Positions 5,894 through 13,422 are shown, numbered from the stretch's first letter. The stretch is DNA of 19,000 nt from DAOTUB01 sp034437455 (GCA_034437455.1 DAOTUB010000241.1:1-19000), one strand, 5' to 3'. A program made the numbers and translations. Notes: generated from the sequence alone by a model not told the origin.

Positions 5894-7227
5894 AGGTTCT
5901 CGATGGCTTCGGCGGCTGCTTCCTCAGGTGTGGCCCGCTCTTTTAACACTCGCTCGAGCGCCTCTTGCAAGATCGGGCCGGTGGCCGCCATCACCTCCGG
6001 GCGAGGCGCGGGGATGGCGGCCTCCATCAAATTGCGCAGCATCGCTTGTTCCTCGCCAGATACGTCCCACAACTGGAGCACGCTGTGCGTGGCAGGTAGG
6101 TAGCCGGCCGCCTGGGTCCATTGCGCGTTGCGCTCTGGCGCGGTGAGCCAGTCGAACAGTAACATCGCCAAGTCCTGGCGCGCCGGGTCGTCGGTGACCA
6201 TCGCCAAGGCCCAGCCCCGGGCGATGCTGATGGGTTGGCCGCTGCGAGTGGGTATCGGCGCGGCAACAGTCTCCTCGTCGGCCTCGAGCCAGTAGCGACC
6301 GGCCCGCACGACCGTCATCCCCGCTTGCCCACCTTTGAACTGCTCCCATGCCTGATCCACATGAGTGATGGTCAGAACCGTCGTCGGCGCGATCACGGTG
6401 GTGGTGATGCACTTGCTGTAGAAATCAAACACCCTTACCATCGCTTCCTCGTCGAGCCATGGGGCGCCCTCGGAGTCGATCAGTTTTCCGCCGGACCCCA
6501 AATATTGGATCAACGTCGCGTCGTTGATTTTTCCACCGTACCCTCCAGCAGGGAACAGGAAGGGGGCTGGCGCGGAGATGATCTGCTGCCAGGAGAGAGG
6601 GGGCGCATCGAACAGGGCCGGGCGATAGGCCAGGTGCTGCATATCGACGCCGATGACCGTCCCCATAGTTTGCCCTTCCACCTGGCTCATCGTCGTGGCG
6701 AAGGGGAAGCGGTCGCTGGTCGCAGATTGAGCCAAGAAGCCATCAAGCGGTTGAATGAGGCCCGAACCGGTCACGGTCTCCAAGTCGGCTGTGTCCAACA
6801 CCACCAGGTCAGGCAAGATCGCTGGAGCAGCATCCCGCGCCGTGCGCATAAAGTCGAGCAGTCCCCCTCGTCCATGTGACTTTTTCACAGTCACCTCGAC
6901 TTGCAGATCAGGGTAGTAGGCGTCTCTGAAATCGGACAACTGTCGCGCGAGAGTGTCTGCACCGGCTTTCCGGGCATAGGGGTTCAATTCTTCAGGCAGC
7001 CACAGTTTCAGGGTGATAATCATTGGAGGCGGCTTGCGGGTCGGTGTGGGGATGACCGTGGGCGACGCGAAGGTCGGCATCGGCGTCGGTGGTATAGAAA
7101 CCGGCGTCGGCGTTGTCCCCCCACAGCCTGCCAGGATCAGAAGCAACACAATGAACAATGAACAATGAACAACGAACGATGAACTACGATCATTGTAAGG
7201 ATTAAAGGCAAAGCGCAGAGATTGCAT
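5884..7227 (-). CDS. Extracellular solute-binding lipoprotein (family 1-like)
   Basis: Probable cell-surface substrate-binding lipoprotein of an ABC importer, of the type that usually binds sugars or oligosaccharides. The product has 447 residues from ATG 7227, placed behind AGGAGGTG. An alternative ATG at 7281 lacks a ribosome-binding site and precedes the signal peptide by 18 extra residues. The signal peptide has the hydrophobic core FVVHCSLFIVLLLILAG and lipobox LAGC (lipidated C35). A Thr/Pro-rich linker (about 38-70) leads to a periplasmic-binding fold with LKLWLPEELNPYA, PDLVVLDTADL and AGMTVVRAGRYWL. No permease or ATPase lies nearby, so the partner transporter is elsewhere or the protein serves as a sensor. 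The signal-peptide core is encoded by a 7-bp-period repeat. Confidence 0.88.
   Translation of the reverse strand: MQSLRFAFNPYNDRSSSFVVHCSLFIVLLLILAGCGGTTPTPVSIPPTPMPTFASPTVIPTPTRKPPPMIITLKLWLPEELNPYARKAGADTLARQLSDFRDAYYPDLQVEVTVKKSHGRGGLLDFMRTARDAAPAILPDLVVLDTADLETVTGSGLIQPLDGFLAQSATSDRFPFATTMSQVEGQTMGTVIGVDMQHLAYRPALFDAPPLSWQQIISAPAPFLFPAGGYGGKINDATLIQYLGSGGKLIDSEGAPWLDEEAMVRVFDFYSKCITTTVIAPTTVLTITHVDQAWEQFKGGQAGMTVVRAGRYWLEADEETVAAPIPTRSGQPISIARGWALAMVTDDPARQDLAMLLFDWLTAPERNAQWTQAAGYLPATHSVLQLWDVSGEEQAMLRNLMEAAIPAPRPEVMAATGPILQEALERVLKERATPEEAAAEAIENLED
7148..7189. repeat. Six-unit 7-bp tandem repeat encoding a signal-peptide core
   Basis: Six consecutive heptamers: three exact ACAATGA, then ACAACGA, ACGATGA and ACTACGA. 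Read on the minus strand they encode residues 13-27 of the lipoprotein, including VVHCSLFIV. The unit on that strand (TTGTTCA) has no stop in any frame and always yields the cycle L-F-I-V-H-C-S. Confidence 0.9.
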
Positions 7228-7266
7228 AGCACCTCCTACCAATCTATCATGGTTACTGACGTGCCC

Positions 7267-7275
7267 ATTATAGCA
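7267..7275 (-). promoter_or_regulatory. Extended -10 promoter of the lipoprotein-kinase operon
   Basis: TGCTATAAT on the minus strand is a perfect extended -10. It lies about 40 bases before the lipoprotein ATG. No good -35 exists at 16-18 bases; a perfect TTGACA occurs 25 bases upstream (7298-7303), too far to be standard. It diverges from the GT39 promoter. Confidence 0.6.
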
Positions 7276-7296
7276 CAACATATCCCCAAGTCCTAC

Positions 7297-7325
7297 TTGT
7301 CAACCACAGCGGATTGGGGTATGAT
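7297..7325 (+). promoter_or_regulatory. Sigma70-type promoter of the GT39 gene pair
   Basis: TTGTCA (7297-7302) and TATGAT (7320-7325) are separated by exactly 17 bases; each hexamer matches five of six consensus positions. Transcription would start near 7332, giving a short leader before AGGAGG (7340-7345) and the TTG start at 7351. Confidence 0.75.
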
Positions 7326-7350
7326 TTGAACGTTCCCTCAGGAGGTTGGC

Positions 7351-9462
7351 TTGATCAAACCCCAGACGAGTCTCGAATTCAAACCAGTTGTTTCCCCCAG
7401 GTGGGAGTGGGTGTTGCTTATTCTCATCCTGTGCCTGGCTGCGGGGCTGCGTCTGTGGCGGTTAGACAGCGCGCCACCCGGCCTGACCCACGATGAGGCC
7501 AGCAATGGTCACGACGCGGCGGCTGTGTTACAGGGCGTCCGGCCCATCTATTTCACCGTCGGGTATGGGCACGAGCCGCTCTATCCTTACTCGGTTGCTT
7601 TGGTGATGACCTTTTTGGGTTCCACGGATGCGGCGCTGCGCTTGACGACGGCAGGTTGGGGGCTGGCGCTGATCTTGCTCAGTTACGGCTTCACCCGACG
7701 GTTGTTCGGACCGCTGCCTGCTCTGCTCGCTGCCGCGTGGATGGCGGTGTCGTTCTGGTGTGTGATGACCAGCCGGGTAGGACTGCGGGCTATCACCCTA
7801 GCCGTTATGTTCACTGCTTCGATATTCTGCTTCTGGTCGGCGGTGCCGGAGCCCGCTCGTCCGTCGCCACGATCGATCCCGCGCGATGGGATGTGGTGGG
7901 CGTTATCCGGCCTATTTCTCGGCGCGTCGATCTATACGTACATGGCGAGCCGCGTCACGTGGGCCGTCTACCCTTTATTTTTGGTGTATCTTTTCGTGCT
8001 TTGTCTGCTTGGCGCACGTGATGAATGGAAGCGCCAGCTTGTTGGCACTGTCGTCGTCCTGTTGGTAGCGGCCCTCGTCGCCGCGCCACTGATTCACTTT
8101 CTGATCGCCCACCCGGAGACGGAGCAGAGAATTGGGCAGCTCAGTGTGCCGCTGGAGCAAGCCGCGCGCGGTGATTTCAGTGGCCTCTGGCGAAACGTAT
8201 CTCTCTCCTGGCCCATGTTTACTTTCCAGGGCGATCCATTGTGGCTTTACAATGTTTCTGGTCGTCCACTGCTCGATACGGTGAGCGGAGGGCTTTTTTA
8301 CGCCGGCATACTCGTTTGCTTGTGGCGCTGGCGTGACCCGCGCTACGCTTTTCTGTTGATCTGGTTGATCGTTGGCGTCAGTCCGGCGCTCGCCACCGGC
8401 CCCGACGCTACCGTCCTGCGTTCTATCGCGGTCCAACCTGTCACGTTTATCATCGTTGCCCTGGCGTTGGCGACTGTTTTTCAGTTCTTTTATCAAAGAG
8501 CGAGACGATGGGTCCGTGTCGTGGAGATTGGCAGTGTTGTCGTGCTCGTCGCCGTCTTGGGCCTTCGTACTGCGCGCGCCTACTTTGACGTCTGGGCGGC
8601 GCACCGGGACGTCCGCGTGGCCTATCACCACGCGCTCGTTCAAGAGGCCCGTTACCTGAACGCACAGACCGAGGGCGGAGTGGTGGCGTTCTCGTCGATT
8701 TACCCCGGTCGTTTCCACGACCCATACACGGTGGAGATGACGCTGCACCGCGACGATCTGGCGCTGCGCTGGTTCGATGGGCGGTTTGCCCTCGTCTTTC
8801 CATCCGAAGGCGAATCTCGCGTGATCGTTCCTGCCATCGCCCCGCTTGACGAGACGCTGGAGCCGCTCTTTGACGAGTACAGTTCACACATTCACACCGA
8901 ATATCTCCGCCCCGATGACCTGATCCCTCGTTTCGACGTCTACCGTTTCGACGCCGCCGGGGCGCTGGCGGCGTTCCTCCCGCTTGTGAAAGATTCGCCG
9001 GTGTACTGGAGTCCGTCCGACGTGTTTCCTGCCGACGAGCCGCAGGCGACCTACGAGCCCCTCGTTCTCCCGGTCGATGTGGGTGGCGTCATCGAGTTGA
9101 TCGGCTACGATCTGCGCACGCCAGTCGTCGAACCGGGCGGGGCCGTAGAACTGCTGACCGTGTGGCATGCCAACACGTTCTTCAGGTCAGAAGCGATCGT
9201 GTTCACTCATTTGCTCGACCATAACAGCAAGGTCGTGGGGCAGATGGATCGACTCGACGTTCCTTCCTGGCACTGGCAGCCGGGGGACGTTTTTGTGCAA
9301 CTGCATCGCTTTCCGGTAGACGCCGGTGCGCCGCTCGATCTCTACCACCTGGAAGTGGGCGTCTACTCCCACGGGAACTTGAAACGCCTGCCCGTCATCG
9401 CCGACGGCGTCGAGATAGATGATCGCGTTCTCTTCCAGCCAGTGAAAGTCAAAGGTCAATGA
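7351..9462 (+). CDS. GT39/ArnT-like membrane glycosyltransferase with C-terminal beta domain (1)
   Basis: Polytopic glycosyltransferase of the GT-C fold, expected to transfer a sugar from a polyprenyl-phosphate donor on the outer face of the membrane. The acceptor is unknown. The 703 residues start at TTG 7351 behind AGGAGG. The first helix (about 19-33) is followed by the catalytic-type acidic pair in LTHDEAS (D48, E49) and by GYGHEPLY (71-78). About a dozen hydrophobic segments continue to about residue 410. A soluble region follows, then a beta-rich domain (about 580-703) with VFTHLLD, WQPGDVFVQLHRF and YHLEVGVYS. The downstream gene is a clear paralogue sharing DPxWLYNxSGRP and GHEPLY. 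The stop overlaps its ATG, so the two are translationally coupled. Confidence 0.88.
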   Translation: MIKPQTSLEFKPVVSPRWEWVLLILILCLAAGLRLWRLDSAPPGLTHDEASNGHDAAAVLQGVRPIYFTVGYGHEPLYPYSVALVMTFLGSTDAALRLTTAGWGLALILLSYGFTRRLFGPLPALLAAAWMAVSFWCVMTSRVGLRAITLAVMFTASIFCFWSAVPEPARPSPRSIPRDGMWWALSGLFLGASIYTYMASRVTWAVYPLFLVYLFVLCLLGARDEWKRQLVGTVVVLLVAALVAAPLIHFLIAHPETEQRIGQLSVPLEQAARGDFSGLWRNVSLSWPMFTFQGDPLWLYNVSGRPLLDTVSGGLFYAGILVCLWRWRDPRYAFLLIWLIVGVSPALATGPDATVLRSIAVQPVTFIIVALALATVFQFFYQRARRWVRVVEIGSVVVLVAVLGLRTARAYFDVWAAHRDVRVAYHHALVQEARYLNAQTEGGVVAFSSIYPGRFHDPYTVEMTLHRDDLALRWFDGRFALVFPSEGESRVIVPAIAPLDETLEPLFDEYSSHIHTEYLRPDDLIPRFDVYRFDAAGALAAFLPLVKDSPVYWSPSDVFPADEPQATYEPLVLPVDVGGVIELIGYDLRTPVVEPGGAVELLTVWHANTFFRSEAIVFTHLLDHNSKVVGQMDRLDVPSWHWQPGDVFVQLHRFPVDAGAPLDLYHLEVGVYSHGNLKRLPVIADGVEIDDRVLFQPVKVKGQ

Positions 9463-11498
9463 CCAAATCCAAAACTCCCCCGGTGGTCATTCGTCATTGG
9501 TCATTCGTCATCCTCTTGCTCCTGCTCACCTGGGGCCTGCGTCTTTGTTGCCTGGAGACCGTTCCTCCGGGCTGGCGCGACGATGAGCTGATCAATATCC
9601 ACGCGCTCTCCGGCGAACTATTGAAAGGTCGTTTTCCGTTGTATTTCACCGGCGCTTCCGGTCACGAGCCGCTCTATCACTATCTCCACGCTGGCGTGCA
9701 CGCTGTATTGGGATTCAATGTGTTGAGCGGCCACTTTCTTTCCGTCGCTCTGGGTACGCTAACCATCGCATTGACGTATTCTCTGACTCGTCGTCTCTTT
9801 GGACGTATGGCCGCCGTTGTCGCGTCGCTGGCGCTGACGGTTTCCTTCTGGTCGCTGATGTACAGCCGCACGGCCATCCGCCACATCAACCTGCCGCCGC
9901 TGGCTCTGGCAACCTTCTATGTGTTTTGGCGCTCCTTTACGAACAGTGCTCGACCCTCGAGTCTCAAATCTCAAATCCTGCTGGGATTGACACTAGGCGC
10001 GTCTCTTTACACCTATCCTGCCGCCCGCCTGCTTCCCGTGCTGCTTGTCCTGTTCGCCATCTACCTGGCGCTGTTTCACCGGGATTCGTTCAATCGTCAC
10101 TGGCGTGGTTTGCTCGTGGCGCTGGTGGTTATGGCCGTGCTGGCGCTGCCGCTGGGGATCGCTATCGCTCAAGGGCGTACAGAGGCCGCCGCCCAGGGTA
10201 TCGGGGCCGACGCCCGCCTGGACGAGCTGGCCGTGCCACTTCGAGAATTGCAGGCCGGTAATCCCCGTCCTCTGCTGGAGACCACATGGGCGACGTTGGG
10301 GATGTTCCACGTCACTGGCGACCCTGAGTGGCTGTACAATATCTCTGGACGCCCGGTGTTCAATCTGCTCGGTGGGGCGCTTTTGTGGGTCGGCGTCGCG
10401 CTGTGCCTGTACCGTTGGCGACAGCCGCGTTACTTTTTTTTGCTTCTCTGGCTGGGATTGGGTCTCAGCCCCGCCTTCATCAGCACCCCGCCCGCTAGCC
10501 TGAGCCACACGATCTTGGCTCAACCTGTCGCCTACATTTTCCCTGCTCTGATCATCACCAAAGCTCAATCTCAAACACTTGCACTGCGCTGCGGGTGCAG
10601 TGCAGGTGTCTCGAATCTCAAATCCAAGACATTGTTCATTGTGTATTGTTCATTCTTCATTTTATTCTTGACCACCAACGCTGTCCGAGATCTTTGTGAC
10701 TACTTTATCATCTGGCCGCAGCGTGGAATGGTGCGCCTGCTCTATCGCGCCGATTATCGCCAGGTTGCCGCTTATCTGGATGCTCATTCTGAGATCGCCG
10801 ACGTGGCTGTTTCCAGCAGATTGCTTGGCCCCTGGGATCGCCTGGCGTTGGAGGTGGACATCCAACGCGACGACGTCGCCGTGCGTCTCTTTGATCCCGA
10901 ACGTGCGCTGATCTGGGTCGCGGAAGATGCTCCATCGCCGCTGCTGCTCACTTCTTGGCCCGACCCGGCCTCGCCGATCAAAGGCTTGCTGGCAGGAGGC
11001 GCTTCACTGGAGGTCATCCCGCCTCATCTCTCGCTTTATGCTCTGCCTACAATCCCTGATTCGCAATCCCCAACTCCCAATTCACGGTTCGCCAATGGCC
11101 TGGAATTGATCGGAATTCACTGGCTGGACGAGACGGCTCTGCTCGCTATCTGGCGCGTCGCTGCGCCGCTTGACCTGCCGCCTATCCCTGTCGTCGCCAA
11201 CCCGCCTCCGCCGGGCGTATATTCCGGGCCGCGGCTGGCAGCCTTTGTTCATCTTTTGGATACCAACGGTACGTTGCTCGATGACGACGATGGCTTGTGG
11301 GTGGATCCGCTCACGCTCCGGCCTGGCGACCGCTTTGTCCAGATTCATCGCTTCACCCTTCCTCACGATGCGCACTCCTACACGGTCGAGCTTGGCCTCT
11401 ACGATCCACTGACCGGCGAGCGTTGGGCTGTGCTGGATGCCGAGGGGCAACCTGTCACCGACCGGTTGCTGTTTCCCGGCAAAGAAGGCAGTCCGTAG
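9459..11498 (+). CDS. GT39/ArnT-like membrane glycosyltransferase with C-terminal beta domain (2)
   Basis: Paralogue of the preceding gene, with which it shares an ATGA overlap. The 679 residues contain the acidic motif WRDDEL (D42, E43), SGHEPLY, GASLYTYPAARL, DPEWLYNISGRP, a series of transmembrane helices to about residue 410, and a C-terminal beta domain (about 547-679) with FVHLLDTNG, LRPGDRFVQIHRF and VELGLYDPLTGER. Tandem paralogues may glycosylate different acceptors or act as a pair; both ideas are inference. The gene is a patchwork of short repeats: heptamers encode its N-terminal helix (9485-9512), a late helix (10633-10660) and the linker before the beta domain (11050-11084). A palindrome bracketed by 9-bp direct repeats lies at 10567-10622. 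The frame is intact throughout. Confidence 0.87.
   Translation: MTKSKTPPVVIRHWSFVILLLLLTWGLRLCCLETVPPGWRDDELINIHALSGELLKGRFPLYFTGASGHEPLYHYLHAGVHAVLGFNVLSGHFLSVALGTLTIALTYSLTRRLFGRMAAVVASLALTVSFWSLMYSRTAIRHINLPPLALATFYVFWRSFTNSARPSSLKSQILLGLTLGASLYTYPAARLLPVLLVLFAIYLALFHRDSFNRHWRGLLVALVVMAVLALPLGIAIAQGRTEAAAQGIGADARLDELAVPLRELQAGNPRPLLETTWATLGMFHVTGDPEWLYNISGRPVFNLLGGALLWVGVALCLYRWRQPRYFFLLLWLGLGLSPAFISTPPASLSHTILAQPVAYIFPALIITKAQSQTLALRCGCSAGVSNLKSKTLFIVYCSFFILFLTTNAVRDLCDYFIIWPQRGMVRLLYRADYRQVAAYLDAHSEIADVAVSSRLLGPWDRLALEVDIQRDDVAVRLFDPERALIWVAEDAPSPLLLTSWPDPASPIKGLLAGGASLEVIPPHLSLYALPTIPDSQSPTPNSRFANGLELIGIHWLDETALLAIWRVAAPLDLPPIPVVANPPPPGVYSGPRLAAFVHLLDTNGTLLDDDDGLWVDPLTLRPGDRFVQIHRFTLPHDAHSYTVELGLYDPLTGERWAVLDAEGQPVTDRLLFPGKEGSP
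9485..9512. repeat. Four-unit 7-bp repeat encoding the GT39-2 N-terminal helix
   Basis: Four heptamers: GGTCATT, CGTCATT, GGTCATT, CGTCATC. They encode residues 9-18 (VVIRHWSFVI) at the start of the first transmembrane helix. Shorter heptamer traces occur in the same gene, for example TCTCAAA twice at 9962-9975. Confidence 0.85.
10567..10622. repeat. Palindrome bracketed by 9-bp direct repeats, inside GT39-2
   Basis: CACTTGCACTGC (10576-10587) pairs with GCAGTGCAGGTG (10597-10608), 12 positions with one G-T pair and a 9-base loop. Perfect direct repeats AATCTCAAA flank it at 10567-10575 and 10614-10622. It encodes the Cys-containing loop TLALRCGCSAGV before the heptamer-encoded helix. This resembles an inserted palindromic element; the direct repeats could be target duplication or heptamer repeats into which it landed. 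Confidence 0.75.
10633..10660. repeat. Four-unit 7-bp repeat encoding a late GT39-2 helix
   Basis: Heptamers TGTTCAT, TGTGTAT, TGTTCAT, TCTTCAT encode LFIVYCSFFI (residues about 391-401). This is nearly the same heptapeptide cycle as the lipoprotein signal peptide core. The paralogue has an unrelated helix (EIGSVVVLVAVLGL) at this place. Confidence 0.85.
11050..11084. repeat. Degenerate 7-bp repeat in the GT39-2 linker
   Basis: Five C-rich heptamers: CAATCCC, TGATTCG, CAATCCC, CAACTCC, CAATTCA. They encode the polar linker IPDSQSPTPNS between the soluble region and the C-terminal beta domain. Confidence 0.65.
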
Positions 11499-11503
11499 TT
11501 GGG

Positions 11504-12553
11504 TCAAATCCGGCTTGCGCTGCGCTGTCTCAGTTGACCGCAACCGGCTTGGATCTCGACACCTCGGCGCATCCGCACTGAGCAGGAGATGCGATGTCGT
11601 TGAAGGATTTTGGTAAAGGCGGCGATGCGTTCAGTGGGGGATTGTCGCCCCTCGTAGATTGGGGAGGGATTGAGGGGAATGAGGTTGACGTGGGCCAGCA
11701 GCCCCTTGAGGCGGCTGGTCAGCGCCTGAGCTTGCTCCGGCGAATCGTTCACGCCCTTGATGAGCGCCCACTCAAAGCTGACCCGTCGTCCGGTGCGCTC
11801 GACATAGTGGTGGCAAGCCTTGAAGAGGGCGTCCAACCCATAGCGGCGATTGATGGGGACGAGTTGGGCGCGCAGCTTATTGGTTGCGGCGTGCAAGGAG
11901 ATGGCAAGGGTGATCTGCAACCCCTCTCCTGCCAGTCGCTCGATGCCCGGTACCAGTCCTACTGTGGAGAGGGTAATGTGTCGCTGTCCCAACCGGAAAC
12001 CCTTGGGGTCAATCAGGCGGCGGATCGCAGCCAGCGATGCGTCGTAATTGGCCAGCGGCTCGCCCATACCCATCAGCACAACGTTGGTCAACCGTTCGTT
12101 CTCCGCTTGCAACACCCGCGCAAAGTGAAGCGCCTGGGCGACGATCTCGCTGCTGCTGAGGTCACGGCGGAAGCCCATCTGCCCGGTGGCGCAAAAGGGA
12201 CAGCCCATCGCACAGCCCACCTGGGTGGAGATGCAGGCGGTGCGGCGGTGCTCGTAGCGCATCAACACTGCCTCGACCGTCTCGCCGTCCGCCAGGCGGA
12301 GCAGATCCTTGCGTGTCTCGCTGTCCGCCGACTGCACCGTGTCTGCCACCTGCGGCGCGCCGATGGTCGTCTCGCTTGCCAGTCTCTCGCGCAGCGACAG
12401 CGGAAGATTGGTCATCTGGTCGAAGGAATCGGCCAGGTGAACGTAGAGCCACTCCCAGAGCTGGCGGGCGCGATAAGCAGGCTCGCCCCAGTTCTTTAGG
12501 AGAGATTGGAGAGTGGCGAGGTCGAGGTTGTAGAGATAAGTTGTGGTTTGCAT
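11504..12553 (-). CDS. rlmN: Dual-specificity 23S rRNA/tRNA adenine C2-methyltransferase
   Basis: Radical SAM enzyme that methylates C2 of A2503 in 23S rRNA and A37 in some tRNAs, supporting translational fidelity. The 349 residues carry the cluster motif C114-x3-C118-x2-C121 in GCAMGCPFC, the catalytic C107 in RTACIST, GMGEPLANYD, STVGLVPG, ISLHAATNKLR, FEWALIKGVND and VNLIPLNP. C338 in AGCGQL corresponds to the methyl-carrying cysteine of E. coli C355. The start is ATG 12553, with no clear ribosome-binding site. It begins 20 bases after the PIN gene stop and may be cotranscribed with the toxin-antitoxin pair. Only five bases separate its stop from the convergent GT39 gene. Confidence 0.97.
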   Translation of the reverse strand: MQTTTYLYNLDLATLQSLLKNWGEPAYRARQLWEWLYVHLADSFDQMTNLPLSLRERLASETTIGAPQVADTVQSADSETRKDLLRLADGETVEAVLMRYEHRRTACISTQVGCAMGCPFCATGQMGFRRDLSSSEIVAQALHFARVLQAENERLTNVVLMGMGEPLANYDASLAAIRRLIDPKGFRLGQRHITLSTVGLVPGIERLAGEGLQITLAISLHAATNKLRAQLVPINRRYGLDALFKACHHYVERTGRRVSFEWALIKGVNDSPEQAQALTSRLKGLLAHVNLIPLNPSPIYEGRQSPTERIAAFTKILQRHRISCSVRMRRGVEIQAGCGQLRQRSASRI

Positions 12554-12569
12554 CAGGGTTTTGGTGGCA

Positions 12570-12597
12570 TCCCCTAGATGCTACCGCCACTACGGGG
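12570..12597. repeat. Palindromic repeat copy C, at the 3' end of the PIN gene
   Basis: It matches copy B (17105-17132) at 24 of 28 positions in the same orientation, including an exact ACCGCCACT core. On the minus strand it supplies codons P-R-S-G-G-S-I and the TAG stop of the PIN protein, then continues into the short spacer before rlmN. Arms CCCCTAG and CTACGGGG remain recognisable but decayed. Confidence 0.75.
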
Positions 12598-13014
12598 TAA
12601 GCGGCGCAGCCACTTTACCCAGGAGAGTTGATCTTTGACCGCGTTGTAAAGTCGCTCGTCAGCGGTGACAAAATCACATCCACGCTGCTGGGCGAGGGCT
12701 AGGTAGAGGGCATCGTAGACTGTTCGTCCATGTTGGCAGGCCAGGCAATGGGCTTTTGTAAATAGGTATTCGATGGGGACAAACTCAATACCAGAAGCCA
12801 GTAGGGCAGATAGCGCCTCCTGCGCGATTTCGACATCCATCTGGTCGCGCCGTTTCCAAAAAGTGTTGGCAACCTCGGCCAGGATGAGGGTAGGAGCAAG
12901 CAAGGACCAGTTTTGTTCCAAGTGTGCATCATGCAAGGCGAGGGCTTGCTCCGAGTCCTCTTCCGGTAGCGCCCACTTGACGACGACGCTGGTATCAATA
13001 ACCAGATTTTTCAT
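12574..13014 (-). CDS. PIN-domain toxin (VapC-like ribonuclease)
   Basis: Probable Mg-dependent endoribonuclease toxin of a type II VapBC-like module. The 146 residues contain the acidic PIN residues D7 (LVIDTSVVVKW), E47 (ILAEVANTFW), D101 (TVYDALYLALA) and D119 (FVTADERLY). Length fits the family (about 130-145) with a short extra tail. The gene overlaps the antitoxin by ATGA (13011-13014), as in many such modules. Its last residues, PRSGGSI, and its stop come from a palindromic repeat, so the original C-terminus was probably different. The RNA target cannot be predicted. Confidence 0.92.
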   Translation of the reverse strand: MKNLVIDTSVVVKWALPEEDSEQALALHDAHLEQNWSLLAPTLILAEVANTFWKRRDQMDVEIAQEALSALLASGIEFVPIEYLFTKAHCLACQHGRTVYDALYLALAQQRGCDFVTADERLYNAVKDQLSWVKWLRRLPRSGGSI

Positions 13015-13247
13015 CGCTCGTCACGATCCTGGCGTATCAACATGCTGCTGTCTTCGAATAGGCCATATTGGCGCTGCAGACGTTCACGGATTTCATCCAT
13101 CTTGGAACGCGCTGCAAGCCTACTGCTCAATTTAGGACGCATGACAATCTCCCATCCCCGTAGCGTTATCTCCCACTCTCCGCCAATGGGTAATAATTCA
13201 CGGGGAATAAAGATGCCGTCTTTAGCAATCGCTGTTTGCGTAGCCAT
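13011..13247 (-). CDS. AbrB/VapB-like antitoxin
   Basis: Small protein of 78 residues directly upstream of and overlapping the PIN toxin gene by ATGA. The N-terminal half (TAIAKDGIFIPRELLP, then a beta-rich stretch to about residue 38) resembles a swapped-hairpin AbrB-type DNA-binding domain. The C-terminal half is a charged helix (about 47-60, DEIRERLQRQ) suited to wrapping the toxin. The start is ATG 13247 behind GAGGAGA with 7-base spacing. The frame is open further upstream, but that extension overlaps the promoter. It probably neutralises the toxin and represses the shared promoter. Assignment to AbrB rather than another VapB type rests on pattern only. Confidence 0.8.
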   Translation of the reverse strand: MATQTAIAKDGIFIPRELLPIGGEWEITLRGWEIVMRPKLSSRLAARSKMDEIRERLQRQYGLFEDSSMLIRQDRDER

Positions 13248-13289
13248 AATCTTCTCCTCTGGGCCACTTCCAGGTCGTACTATGGTGAG

Positions 13290-13318
13290 AGTATACACGA
13301 GAAAGCGTATCTTTACAA
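13290..13318 (-). promoter_or_regulatory. Promoter of the toxin-antitoxin operon
   Basis: On the minus strand TTGTAA (13313-13318) and TATACT (13290-13295) are separated by exactly 17 bases, 43 bases before the antitoxin ATG. An imperfect inverted repeat (ATACG / CGTGTAT) covers the spacer and -10, a plausible operator for antitoxin autorepression. Confidence 0.7.
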
Positions 13319-13358
13319 GCCGTAGCTGGCGCCCGATGCGCTCATCCGCGGCCAACGC

Positions 13359-13393
13359 AAAACGGCCCCGCCGCTCTCGTGAGCGCCAGGGCT
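13359..13393 (-). terminator. Terminator of the PH-to-glycosyltransferase operon
   Basis: On the minus strand GCCCTGGCGCTC (13381-13392) pairs with GAGCGGCGGGGC (13365-13376), one G-U pair and one mismatch, with loop ACGA, followed by CGTTTT. It lies 30 bases after the glycosyltransferase stop. Confidence 0.75.
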
Positions 13394-13422
13394 GTTTCGT
13401 TTTCAGAGGACACGGCATCTGC

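Noticed and set aside
7148..7189. CRISPR array or other spacer-repeat structure
   Set aside because: The repeats are contiguous 7-bp units without spacers and no cas gene is present.
7228..7281. Extended N-terminus for the lipoprotein from an ATG at 7281
   Set aside because: It would put 18 residues before the signal peptide and has the AGGAGGTG site and the extended -10 inside the coding region.
11660..11690. Heptamer repeat in rlmN near the NLIPLNP motif
   Set aside because: It looks heptamer-like but the protein length matches the family, so ordinary codon use explains it.
11594..12499. Open frame of about 301 codons on the plus strand opposite rlmN
   Set aside because: It is antisense to a gene with complete radical SAM motifs, and its product has no recognisable features.
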